Origin: Actinomycetes bacterium
GTDB lineage: Bacteria > Actinomycetota > Acidimicrobiia > Acidimicrobiales > Palsa-688
DNA length: 15,769 nt
Direction: 5' to 3'
Assembly: GCA_021819345.1 (NCBI GenBank)
Contig: JAKARG010000019.1
Coordinates: 1-15,769, forward strand
Both the position numbers and the translations under genes were made by a program. Under the pieces are notes generated by a model. It made no database searches and was not told the origin of the DNA. It was given only the letters and a program-made list of their open reading frames with translations. Of the stretch, positions 6,908 to 13,914 are shown in pieces. How positions within the stretch are numbered: the stretch's first letter is position 1; each line of letters begins with the position of its first letter.

Positions 6908-7512
6908 CCATCCGCCTCCTGCTCGCCGAGGACCAAGCCCTCATCCGAAAGGCGCTTGCCAGCCTGCTCGAGCTCGAAGCCGACTTCACCGTGGTCGCCG
7001 CCGTCGGCCGGGGCGACGAGGTGGCAGACGCCGCGAGAGCCACCTCGCCCGACGTCGCCCTGCTCGACATCGAGATGCCCGGCATCGACGGGCTGGCTGC
7101 CGCTGCGGTGCTGGCGAGGGAGCTGCGCACCTGCCGTTCGCTCATCCTCACCACCTTCGGCCGCCCGGGCAACCTTCGCCGGGCGCTCGGCGCCGGAGCC
7201 TCCGGCTTCGTGGTCAAGGACGCCCCGCCAGAGGCCCTTGCGGACGCCATCCGCCGGGTCGCCGCCGGCCAGCGGGTCCTCGACCCGACCCTCGCCGCCG
7301 AGACCGCTGCGGCCGGCCGCTCCCCGCTCACCGCCCGTGAACGCGACGTGCTCGTCGCCTGCGCCGACGGTTCTCCCGTCGCCGAGATCGCCCGGCGCCT
7401 GTTCCTCTCCGAGGGCACGGTGCGCAACTACCTCTCCGCCGCCATCACCAAGAACGCGGCACGCAACCGCATCGATGCAGCACGGATCGCCGAGACCAAC
7501 GGCTGGCTGTAG
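6904..7512 (+). CDS. DesR-like response regulator (NarL/LuxR family)
   Basis: A 202-residue DNA-binding response regulator. The receiver domain (1-120) has the acidic pair Glu9-Asp10 (LLLAEDQALIRKAL), phospho-acceptor Asp55 (VALLDIEMPGIDG), the TTFGRPG segment typical of DesR relatives, and the conserved lysine in GFVVKDAPP. The LuxR-type helix-turn-helix domain begins LTARERDVLV and contains VAEIARRLFLSEGTVRNYLS followed by AITKNAARNRIDAARIA. The GTG start overlaps the kinase stop (GTGA), so kinase and regulator are coupled. The likely target is the inverted repeat at 3867-3893 upstream of its own operon, giving autoregulated induction of the exporter; other targets, such as lipid desaturases for true DesR, are outside the window. 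Confidence 0.93.
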   Translation: MTIRLLLAEDQALIRKALASLLELEADFTVVAAVGRGDEVADAARATSPDVALLDIEMPGIDGLAAAAVLARELRTCRSLILTTFGRPGNLRRALGAGASGFVVKDAPPEALADAIRRVAAGQRVLDPTLAAETAAAGRSPLTARERDVLVACADGSPVAEIARRLFLSEGTVRNYLSAAITKNAARNRIDAARIAETNGWL

Positions 7513-7528
7513 AGCAAGTCACGCCGTC

Positions 7529-7562
7529 GGCGCGAGCCGCGGGCCGTGCGCGGCCTGGCGCC
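7529..7562 (+). terminator. GC-rich two-step hairpin after the desR-like gene, possible terminator
   Basis: An outer stem GGCGC/GCGCC (7529-7533 with 7558-7562) encloses an inner stem GCCGCG/CGCGGC (7536-7541 with 7549-7554) with a 7-nt loop. It starts 16 nt after the stop codon. It lacks a U-tract, and short GC stems are frequent in DNA this rich in GC. Confidence 0.35.
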
Positions 7563-7674
7563 AGCTGGGAAGGCTCGGGCGGCGACCCTTCGGCGGAGAC
7601 GTGCGGGCCGAGTGGCCCTGGGCAGGTGGGCACCCGGAAGCCGGCTGGGAGGCCTCTTGACAGACGCGTTCTCA

Positions 7675-8157
7675 ATGAGGAAACTATTTCTCATCGACGA
7701 CACCACCTTTACCCCGAGCGTGCACTACATCGACCCCAGGTCGGCCCTCGCCTGGCTGGTCGACGCCTTCGGCTTCGAGGTGACCATGGCCATCGACGCC
7801 ACCGAAGAGGACCCCAGTTCCTGCCACTACGAGCTGGCTGTCGGGGGCCGGGGCCGCGTGATGATCGGCGGGGAGTGGCGCAGCGGGATCCGCAGCCCGA
7901 GCAGCATCGGCGGCGCCAACACCCAGACCCTGTGGGTCGCTCTGCCCGGAGGCTTGGACGAGCACTGCGAGCGGGCCCGCGCGGCCGGGGCGGTGATCGA
8001 CCAGGAGCCGGCAGAGCAGTTCTACGGGGATCGCACCTATCGCGCCTTCGACCCCGAGGGGCACCTGTGGAGCTTCTCCGAGCACGTGCGCGAGGTGAGC
8101 AGAGCCGAGGCCGAGGCTGCCCTCGGCCAGCCGATCACGTCCTCCACCTGGGAGTGA
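7675..8157 (+). CDS. VOC superfamily (glyoxalase/bleomycin-resistance-like) protein
   Basis: A 160-residue protein of the vicinal oxygen chelate fold. The first beta-alpha unit is TPSVHYIDPRSALAWLVDAF, the usual opening of PhnB-like/glyoxalase-like VOC proteins. The C-terminal unit has FYGDRTYRAFDPEGHLWSFS, with the conserved D-P-x-G-H-x-W pattern of this group. These proteins bind a metal or a small hydrophobic ligand and act in detoxification or antibiotic binding; the substrate cannot be told here. The start is the ATG at 7675. An in-frame TTG at 7657 (LTDAFSMRK) is possible. The stop overlaps the start of an ArsR gene (GTGA), and an SRPBCC gene follows, so the three form one unit. Confidence 0.85.
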   Translation: MRKLFLIDDTTFTPSVHYIDPRSALAWLVDAFGFEVTMAIDATEEDPSSCHYELAVGGRGRVMIGGEWRSGIRSPSSIGGANTQTLWVALPGGLDEHCERARAAGAVIDQEPAEQFYGDRTYRAFDPEGHLWSFSEHVREVSRAEAEAALGQPITSSTWE

Positions 8158-8525
8158 GCGGGACCGCCGGGTCGGCACCGCAGAGCAGTCCTGCGCGAGA
8201 GCCGCTCGACGCGCTGCTATTCGCGCTGGCAGATCCGACGCGCCGGCGGGCCGTCGAGCTGCTCGCCTCGGGTCCGCGCCGCGCCGGCGAGCTGGCCGGC
8301 GAGCTCGGGGTGCGCGCCCCGAGCATGAGCAAGCACCTCCGGGTCCTGAGAGCGAGCGGTCTCGTCACCGAGTCGGTGCCGAGCTTCGACACCCGGGTCC
8401 GGATCTACCAGCTCCGCCGCGAGCCCATTGCCGGGCTGCGGGCGTGGCTGGCCGATACCGAGGCGGCCTGGACCGACGAGCTCGAAGCCTTCGCCGCCCA
8501 CGTGGCCACCCGCGATGAGACCTGA
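8154..8525 (+). CDS. ArsR family (winged HTH) transcriptional regulator
   Basis: A 123-residue regulator. The ArsR core runs from PLDALLFALADPTRRRAVEL through the helix-turn-helix AGELAGELGVRAPSMSKHLR and VLRASGLVTES, then a wing (VRIYQLRRE) and a C-terminal helix with AWLADTEAAWTDELEAFAAH. That tail is typical of ArsR proteins encoded beside SRPBCC/AHSA1 genes, and the CxC metal site of true ArsR/SmtB sensors is absent, so it probably senses something other than a metal. GTG 8154 overlaps the VOC stop; its own stop lies 11 bp inside the next gene. Confidence 0.9.
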   Translation: MSGTAGSAPQSSPAREPLDALLFALADPTRRRAVELLASGPRRAGELAGELGVRAPSMSKHLRVLRASGLVTESVPSFDTRVRIYQLRREPIAGLRAWLADTEAAWTDELEAFAAHVATRDET

Positions 8526-9024
8526 AGCTTCCCGGGTCCTCGTCGCGCGCCGGGTGGCCTGCGAACCGGCAGAGGCCTTCGAGCGCTTCACCGCCGAGAT
8601 CGGTCGGTGGTGGCGGCCGAACCCCCTCTTCGCCTTCAGCCCCGGACGCACCGGCACCGTCGCCCTCGAACCGGGCATCGGAGGTCGGCTCACCGAGACC
8701 TACCCTGACGGGAGCCACTTCGTGATCGGCGTGGTACGCCTCTGGCAGCCACCGGAGCGTCTGGTGGTCTCCTGGCGTCTCGAGGGCTTCCCGCCCGGGG
8801 TCGAGACCGAGCTGTCGGTCAGCTTCGAGCGCGTTGCGGTCGGTGAGACCCGGGTCTGTGTCGAGCACTTCGGCTGGGACGCCTTGCCGCCGGAGCACGC
8901 GGCGCGCCACGGCTTTCCCTTGCCAATCTTCGAGCTGCGCTTCGCCGAGTGGTGGCAGAGCATGCTGGCCGCTCACTATCCCCGCACCCAACCGGAGCCC
9001 GACAGAGCGGAGAGGGCACCCTGA
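8515..9024 (+). CDS. SRPBCC/AHSA1 domain protein
   Basis: A 169-residue protein of the START/Bet v 1-like fold. The N-terminal strand VLVARRVACEPAEAFERFT followed by IGRWWRPNP matches the AHSA1 (Aha1-homologue) family opening, and VVRLWQPPERLVVSWRL is the characteristic central strand pair. The C-terminal helix (FAEWWQSML) closes the pocket. Bacterial members bind hydrophobic ligands; many are encoded next to an ArsR regulator, as here. The ATG at 8515 lies 11 bases before the ArsR stop, an overlap that indicates translational coupling. No cofactor or catalytic residues can be assigned. Confidence 0.87.
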   Translation: MRPEASRVLVARRVACEPAEAFERFTAEIGRWWRPNPLFAFSPGRTGTVALEPGIGGRLTETYPDGSHFVIGVVRLWQPPERLVVSWRLEGFPPGVETELSVSFERVAVGETRVCVEHFGWDALPPEHAARHGFPLPIFELRFAEWWQSMLAAHYPRTQPEPDRAERAP

Positions 9025-9152
9025 TCTACGTCGCCCACAAGGCCTCTCCGCCCACGTGCGCTCTCCCGGCCGCGAAGTCGTCGAACCCCCGCCCCGTCGC
9101 CCGACGCACCAGCCGTCTCCCCCGCGACGAGTCACGCAGAAGGACGTTCGGC

Positions 9153-9190
9153 TTGACGGCAGGTGTCGCGGTCAACTAGGTATATGATAC
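9153..9190 (+). promoter_or_regulatory. Promoter and operator candidate of the YtrA-type regulator
   Basis: TTGACG (9153-9158), an 18-bp spacer and TAGGTA (9177-9182) precede the ATG at 9191 by 8 nt, so the mRNA is probably leaderless. GTAT-ATG-ATAC (9180-9190) is a small palindrome overlapping the end of the promoter, where a dimeric GntR protein could repress its own operon. An alternative -10 TATGAT (9183-9188) would start transcription after the ATG and is less likely. The rest of 9025-9152 shows nothing recognisable. Confidence 0.5.
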
Positions 9191-9613
9191 ATGAATGCGG
9201 ATGAGCCGACGATCTCGTTCCGACTGGACCCGTACTCGGGCTTGCCGGCGTACCGCCAGCTCGCTGGACAGGTACGCGACGCAGTCAGTCTCGGGCTGCT
9301 CCACCCCGGTGATCGGCTCCCCTCGGTGCGTGAGGTCGTCGCCCAGGTGACGGTCAACCCGAACACGGTGCTACGGGCCTACCGAGAGCTCGAGGCCGAC
9401 GGCACGGTCGACGCCGTCCAGGGACGCGGCACCTTCGTCGCCGACGTCCCCGCTCCACGGGTCTCGCCGTCGCGCCAGTTGGAGCTGCACGAAGAGCTGG
9501 TCGGATGGATCCGCCGGGCTCGCCAGGCTGGGATGCACGACGACGCGATTCGAGCGCTCGTCGCCGCCGTGGTGGACCCGACCCCGGTCCGAGAGCGAGA
9601 GACGCTTCGGTGA
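9191..9613 (+). CDS. GntR family transcriptional regulator, YtrA subfamily
   Basis: A 140-residue regulator made of a GntR winged helix domain and a short C-terminal tail, the YtrA arrangement that lacks a large ligand domain. The N-terminal part PAYRQLAGQVRDAVSLGLL leads into GDRLPSVREVVAQVTVNPNT, where the recognition helix is NPNTVLRAYRELEADG, and the wing VQGRGTFVAD. The tail (residues 100-140) contains a dimerisation-type helix. YtrA regulators usually repress the ABC transporter genes that follow them; here an ATPase and a permease follow with 4-bp overlaps (GTGA). In Bacillus and Staphylococcus such operons respond to cell-wall antibiotics, so a similar trigger is a fair guess. Confidence 0.92.
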   Translation: MNADEPTISFRLDPYSGLPAYRQLAGQVRDAVSLGLLHPGDRLPSVREVVAQVTVNPNTVLRAYRELEADGTVDAVQGRGTFVADVPAPRVSPSRQLELHEELVGWIRRARQAGMHDDAIRALVAAVVDPTPVRERETLR

Positions 9614-10515
9614 CTGCATCCGAGATGGTTCTCACGGTGTCGGGTCTGTCCAAGCGCTATCGGGGCCGCTGGGCACTGCAGCACTGCTCGTTCGAATTGT
9701 CGCCGGGGGCCATCGCAGCGCTCGTCGGCCCGAACGGTGCCGGAAAGTCCACGTTGCTTCGGATACTCGCTGGCCTCATCCGACCCGACGCCGGGAACTT
9801 CGCTGTCACCGGCGCCGCCCCCGGCGGGACCCGCTCGTCGCAAGTGGCCTACTTGGACCAGGACCGTCCCCTCTACGGGAACCTCTCGGTGTCCGAAACG
9901 CTGCGCCTCGGCCGGGCGATGAACCACGACTGGGACCAAAGGCGGGCGGTCGAGCACCTGGAGAGGCTTGGCATCGACCAGCACCAGAAGGTCGGTACGC
10001 TCTCCGGTGGCCAGCGAGCGGAGGTCGCTCTCACTCTTTGCCTGGCGAAGCATCCCAGGCTGCTCCTGCTCGACGAGCCGTTTGCCGGCCTCGACCCTCT
10101 CGCCCGAGGCGACCTGGCGCGAGTGCTGCTGCAGTCGGTGGTCGAGGACGGTACGACGGTGGTGCTGTCCTCCCACGTGGTCGCCGAGCTGGCCGACTTC
10201 TGCGACCACCTGCTCCTCCTCACTGGCGGCAAGATGCGCCTAGCCGGCGAGATCGACCGACTGCTCGCCCGTCATCGGCTCCTCGTCGGGAGCGTCAGCT
10301 CCCCGCTCCCGACGAGAGCTCGCATCGTCTCTCGCACCGCCAGCTCCCGTCAGCTCACCCTCTTGGTCGACGCCGATCCCCTCGTGTGCTTCCAAGGGTG
10401 GGAGGCCGCCATGCCAAGCCTCGGAGAACTGATCATCGCCTACTTGCGTGACGCCGCAGCCTGCAGCGACGAGCATCGGGCGGGAGCCCTCTCGGGGAGC
10501 GCCGAAGCACGATGA
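9610..10515 (+). CDS. ABC transporter ATP-binding protein (YtrB-like)
   Basis: A 301-residue ATPase subunit. Walker A is GPNGAGKS (40-47), the signature LSGGQRAEVALTL, Walker B LLLLDEPFAGLD, and the H-loop VLSSHVVAELADF. The region before the signature (YLDQDRPLYGNLSVSETLRL) contains the Q-loop. About 80 C-terminal residues follow the ATPase core and end in LGELIIAYL, as in YtrB-type subunits. The GTG start overlaps the regulator stop and the stop overlaps the permease ATG, so the three genes are one operon controlled by the GntR protein. The transporter probably removes or senses envelope-active compounds. Confidence 0.92.
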   Translation: MTASEMVLTVSGLSKRYRGRWALQHCSFELSPGAIAALVGPNGAGKSTLLRILAGLIRPDAGNFAVTGAAPGGTRSSQVAYLDQDRPLYGNLSVSETLRLGRAMNHDWDQRRAVEHLERLGIDQHQKVGTLSGGQRAEVALTLCLAKHPRLLLLDEPFAGLDPLARGDLARVLLQSVVEDGTTVVLSSHVVAELADFCDHLLLLTGGKMRLAGEIDRLLARHRLLVGSVSSPLPTRARIVSRTASSRQLTLLVDADPLVCFQGWEAAMPSLGELIIAYLRDAAACSDEHRAGALSGSAEAR

Positions 10516-11432
10516 CCTGGGTTGCGTGGCGCGTCCATCGAGGTTTGCTGCTGGTCGTTCTCGTGGGCCTGGTAGCCAGCTGCACCTTTCTGGCGATCGA
10601 TGCGGCATCCAGCACCCCTCATGTGCTCGACGAATGGAGGACCATCTCCTACCTGAGCGTTGCCGGCATGCTCACGCTACCCTGCCTCGTCGGGCTGGCC
10701 GTTGGCGCTCCTCTGGTTGCGACCGACCTCCAGCACGCAACGCACCGCCTCGTCTGGAGCCAGGACGTCACCCGTCTCCGATGGGCGCTCATCAAGCTCG
10801 CGGTCGGTACCGCCGTCGTGCTCGCCCCGATGGCCGGTCTCACCTTGCTCGTTGGCTGGTGGGCGACCAGAGTCCCCATCCCGCACTCGATCGTGGTCGG
10901 CGGCTTCTACGGGCGCGGAGTTGCACCGGTCGCCTTCGACACAACCGGTCCGGTCATCGTCGCCTACGCCTTGTTCGCATTCGCTATCGGCGCACTGCTC
11001 GGAGCGGTTGTCGCCCGACCGGGCTGGGCCTTTGCCCTCGGTGCTGCAGTGGTCACTGTCGTCAGGGTCCTCGTCCAGACGGCTGTTCGCCCCCACCTCG
11101 CTACCCCCGAGGTGCTGAGCAACCTCACTGGCAGCGCCCCGGTCGGGCTCGGCTCTGCGTGGATCCTTCGCGAGGGTTGGCTCCCCACCGGCCGTCTCAG
11201 CCCCGCCGCCGGCAGTACGTGGTCCCCGTTCCCGGATCAATGCCTGTCTGCCACCCAGTCCGATGCCACGTTAGCCCGCTGTGCCTTGCGGACCCACGTG
11301 CACTTCGTGGCGATCTTCCAGCCAGCGAGCCACTACTGGGCCCTGCAGGCCGGCGAGTCCGCCATCTTCGTCGGTGCCTCGGTCCTGCTCGCCGCACTGA
11401 GCGTCCTGGTCGTCGTCCGCCGATCCGCTTGA
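10512..11432 (+). CDS. ABC transporter permease subunit of the YtrA operon
   Basis: A 306-residue membrane protein beginning MTWVAWRVHRG, typical of permeases in actinobacterial GntR/ABC operons. Six hydrophobic segments are visible: LLLVVLVGLVASCTFLAI, GMLTLPCLVGLAVGAPLVA, GTAVVLAPMAGLTLLVGWW, IVAYALFAFAIGALLGAVV, FALGAAVVTVVRVLVQTAV and ESAIFVGASVLLAALSVLVV. Between the fifth and sixth is an unusually long loop of about 100 residues with two cysteines (DQC...ARC) that could form a disulfide if it is extracytoplasmic; it may be where a compound is sensed. The stop is followed after 23 bases by the repeat-protein gene, with no clear terminator between. Confidence 0.85.
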   Translation: MTWVAWRVHRGLLLVVLVGLVASCTFLAIDAASSTPHVLDEWRTISYLSVAGMLTLPCLVGLAVGAPLVATDLQHATHRLVWSQDVTRLRWALIKLAVGTAVVLAPMAGLTLLVGWWATRVPIPHSIVVGGFYGRGVAPVAFDTTGPVIVAYALFAFAIGALLGAVVARPGWAFALGAAVVTVVRVLVQTAVRPHLATPEVLSNLTGSAPVGLGSAWILREGWLPTGRLSPAAGSTWSPFPDQCLSATQSDATLARCALRTHVHFVAIFQPASHYWALQAGESAIFVGASVLLAALSVLVVVRRSA

Positions 11433-11455
11433 GGTCAGACCTGGTCCAAACCGGG

Positions 11456-12805
11456 ATGGGGAGGATGTCGAGGAGGGGTGGGGACGAGCGGAGCGGGACA
11501 TACGACAACGGGCTGAGCACCTGCCTTGCCGGCGTCGACCTCCGGCTCGATGGCGGGACCGTGGAGGCACTCGAACGCTGGGCACGCGCCGCCGCCGCCT
11601 TGTCCGCCGGCTCCGCGAGCGCCCCGGGATCCGACCACGACGCTGCGGCGGCCTGGGCCGAGCTCGCAGCCGCCACCTCCGACGCCGTGTCGGCGCTCTC
11701 CTGGCACGGCCTCACGGCGGGCGAGCCCACGCGCCTCGCTGACGCTGCTGCCCGGCTCGCCGACACCTGGCCGGAGCTGTCGGAGCTTCTCCGGCTCGCC
11801 GAGGAGGAAGCACGGTCCTCCGGAGCAGGCCACGGCACGCTCGCCCCGCCAGCTGATGGGAGCCGGGACCTGACTACGGCCACATCCGAGGCACGGTGCT
11901 CTCTCGCCGGCGCGGTGACGACCTCGCGGGCCTTGCTCCGGGAACTGGCCGGCGACCCCGACCCCGAGGTCCGCCGGGCGGTGGCGGCCAATGAGTCCGC
12001 CTCGCCCGACGTGATCGGTGTGCTCGTCTCGGACCCCTCCGAGACCGTCCGCCTCACCCTTGCCCAACGCCGCGCCTGTCCTTCCGAGATCCAGGCCCGT
12101 CTCGCCCGTGACACCCGCGCCGGTGTGCGCGCAACCGTCGCCTCCCGTGCCGACTGCCCGCCGGCTGCCCTCGTGACGCTCGCTCACGACGAGAGGGCAT
12201 CGGTGAGACAGGCGGTCGGCGACAACCGAGCGACCCCCCCGGAGCTACTGGTCGTGCTCGCCGCCGACCCCGACCGCTCGGTCCGCATGGCGGTCGGACG
12301 CTCACGCCGGGGACCGGAAGCCGCGCTGCTCAAGCTGCTGCGCACCGGGGAGGAGCGCATGCGCCAAGTTGTCGCGGAGGCCGACCAGGCTACCGAAGCC
12401 GTGCTCCTCCAGCTCGTGCGCGACCCCGACCCAGCGATCAGGGCGCGGGTCGCCCGGAACCCCGGGGTCACGACCGCCCTGCTCGAGGGCCTCAGCACCG
12501 ACAGCGACGTCGGGGTGCGCACGGCGAGCGCTGCGAACCCGTCCCTCTCCGTCAGTGCGCTCGAGCTGCTCTCCCAGGATCGCGAGGGCATCGTCCGTCG
12601 GGCGGTGGCTCTCAACTCGAGCGCTCCTCCGGCGCTGCTCGCCACTCTCGGTTGCGACCGGCTCGACTGGGTGCGCTCGGCGGTCGCCGGCCGTCGCGAC
12701 CTCACGCCGGAGGTTGCAGCCGTCATCCTCCTCGAGCGGCCCGAGGTCCGGCTCGCTCCCGAGGTGCTCGAGCGCCTCGGGAGCTGCGACCGGGAGCGAT
12801 CGTGA
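11456..12805 (+). CDS. LRV/HEAT-like repeat protein
   Basis: A 449-residue protein (ATG 11456; a second ATG at 11465 directly after GGGGAGG is equally possible). Residues 1-150 are Ala-rich and mostly helical, without a recognised domain. From about residue 150 to 430 there are about ten units of close to 26 residues with the pattern D-P-x-x-x-V-R-x-A-V-A-x-N-x-x-x-P-x-x-L-L-x-x-L-x-x-D, for example VRQAVGDNRATPPELLVVLA and VRRAVALNSSAPPALLATLG. This matches the leucine-rich-repeat-variant (LRV) family, a relative in shape of HEAT/ARM solenoids used for protein binding. No signal peptide or membrane segment is seen, so it is probably cytoplasmic. Its stop overlaps the MoxR-type ATPase start (GTGA). 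The likely role is scaffold or target recognition for that ATPase/VWA pair. Confidence 0.85.
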   Translation: MGRMSRRGGDERSGTYDNGLSTCLAGVDLRLDGGTVEALERWARAAAALSAGSASAPGSDHDAAAAWAELAAATSDAVSALSWHGLTAGEPTRLADAAARLADTWPELSELLRLAEEEARSSGAGHGTLAPPADGSRDLTTATSEARCSLAGAVTTSRALLRELAGDPDPEVRRAVAANESASPDVIGVLVSDPSETVRLTLAQRRACPSEIQARLARDTRAGVRATVASRADCPPAALVTLAHDERASVRQAVGDNRATPPELLVVLAADPDRSVRMAVGRSRRGPEAALLKLLRTGEERMRQVVAEADQATEAVLLQLVRDPDPAIRARVARNPGVTTALLEGLSTDSDVGVRTASAANPSLSVSALELLSQDREGIVRRAVALNSSAPPALLATLGCDRLDWVRSAVAGRRDLTPEVAAVILLERPEVRLAPEVLERLGSCDRERS

Positions 12806-13914
12806 TCGACGAGTCCCGTGCTGCGCTCGCAGCGTGTGTCGAGGCGGGCGTCCCGGTGATCTTGTGGGGACCGCCCGGCGTCGGGAAGAGCTCGGCCGTG
12901 CGCGCCGTGGCCGCCGAGCTCGGTATGCACCTCGAGACGGTCATCGCCTCCATCCGGGAGCCGAGCGACTTCGCCGGACTACCGATGCGGGTCGGAGGCT
13001 CGGTGGAGCTCGCGCCACCGCGCTGGGCACGCAACATCGTGGACCACGGTGGGGGGATCGTCTTCTACGACGAGATCTCGACGGCGCCGCCGGCCGTGCA
13101 GGCAGCCCTCCTGCGCCCGATCCTCGAGGGCGTAGTCGGCGATCTCGCCTTGCCCCCGGCGACCCGAACGGTAGCCGCTGCGAACCCTCCGGACGCTTCG
13201 GGCGGCGGCTGGGAGCTCTCGCTCCCGCTCGCCAACCGCTTCTGCCACCTCGAGTGGGAGGTGTCACCTCACGAGGTGGCCCGAGGCCTCGCCCTCGGCT
13301 GGCAGTCGGTCCCCGACGGCACCAGCCGAGCGGCTGACCCAGACCGGGAGGCCCCGAACGTAACGTCCTCGCTCGGCGCCATCGGCGCGTTCCTCCACAC
13401 CCGACCGGACCTCGTGCTCGTCGTTCCGCCCTCGCAAGCCCACGAAGGGGGGTTCCCGTCGCCGCGCTCGTGGGAGATGGCCGCTCGGCTCCACGCCGTG
13501 GCCCGCTCGCGGCGCTCCCCGCCCTCGGTGCTGCGCGCCCTCGTCGCTGGATGCGTGGGATTGGGGGCCGCCAGCGAACTGCTCTACTACCTGGACCACC
13601 TCGACGTGCCCCTGCCCGAGACGGTGCTCGCCGATCCCGAAGCCTGGGAGATCCCGGTGCGGCACGGCGACCTCGTCTACGCCACCGTCACATCGGTCAC
13701 ATCCCTAGCCGCCAGCTTGGCTACTGCAGCAGCCTGGGAAGCTGCAGGTATCGTCCTCGCGCGAGTGGCCGAGGCCGGGCTGGTCGACGTTGCCTACCAT
13801 GCGAGCCGGAGCTGGATCCGCCAACGTCCCGAGGGTGCCCTTCCTGCCGCACGTACGTTGCTCGCCCTGCGGCCACTCCTCGTCAGCGCGCCCGAGCCCA
13901 CCGAGACGCCGTGA
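12802..13914 (+). CDS. MoxR-type AAA+ ATPase
   Basis: A 370-residue cytoplasmic AAA+ ATPase. Walker A is GPPGVGKS (23-30), Walker B IVFYDE (86-91, Asp90-Glu91), and sensor 1 is Asn128 in AAANPPDASGG, followed by PLANRF, where Arg is a candidate finger. The segment IREPSDFAGLP after the first helix is typical of MoxR-like proteins that load onto VWA partners. The C-terminal lid contains SPRSWEMAARL, a sensor-2-like arginine. Members of this class remodel or activate client proteins together with a VWA partner (RavA-ViaA, CoxD-CoxE, NorQ-NorD). Here the partner is the next gene, joined by a GTGA overlap, and the repeat protein is joined the same way upstream. The GTG start leaves almost no extension before the core. 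Confidence 0.92.
   Translation: MIDESRAALAACVEAGVPVILWGPPGVGKSSAVRAVAAELGMHLETVIASIREPSDFAGLPMRVGGSVELAPPRWARNIVDHGGGIVFYDEISTAPPAVQAALLRPILEGVVGDLALPPATRTVAAANPPDASGGGWELSLPLANRFCHLEWEVSPHEVARGLALGWQSVPDGTSRAADPDREAPNVTSSLGAIGAFLHTRPDLVLVVPPSQAHEGGFPSPRSWEMAARLHAVARSRRSPPSVLRALVAGCVGLGAASELLYYLDHLDVPLPETVLADPEAWEIPVRHGDLVYATVTSVTSLAASLATAAAWEAAGIVLARVAEAGLVDVAYHASRSWIRQRPEGALPAARTLLALRPLLVSAPEPTETP

Noticed and set aside
7657..7686. TTGACA followed by AT-richer bases as a promoter for the VOC gene
   Set aside because: A -10 at the right distance (GAAACT/AAACTA) would place transcription start inside the VOC coding sequence, and no later start codon keeps the first strand of the fold.
10448..11455. 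Upstream part of the long plus-strand frame that contains the LRV protein
   Set aside because: It overlaps the end of the ABC ATPase gene and all of the permease gene in another frame and has shadow-type composition; the real gene starts at 11456 or 11465.
13264..13665. Minus-strand open frame opposite the MoxR-type gene
   Set aside because: It is a compositional shadow; the plus strand encodes the ATPase lid domain in frame with clear AAA+ motifs.
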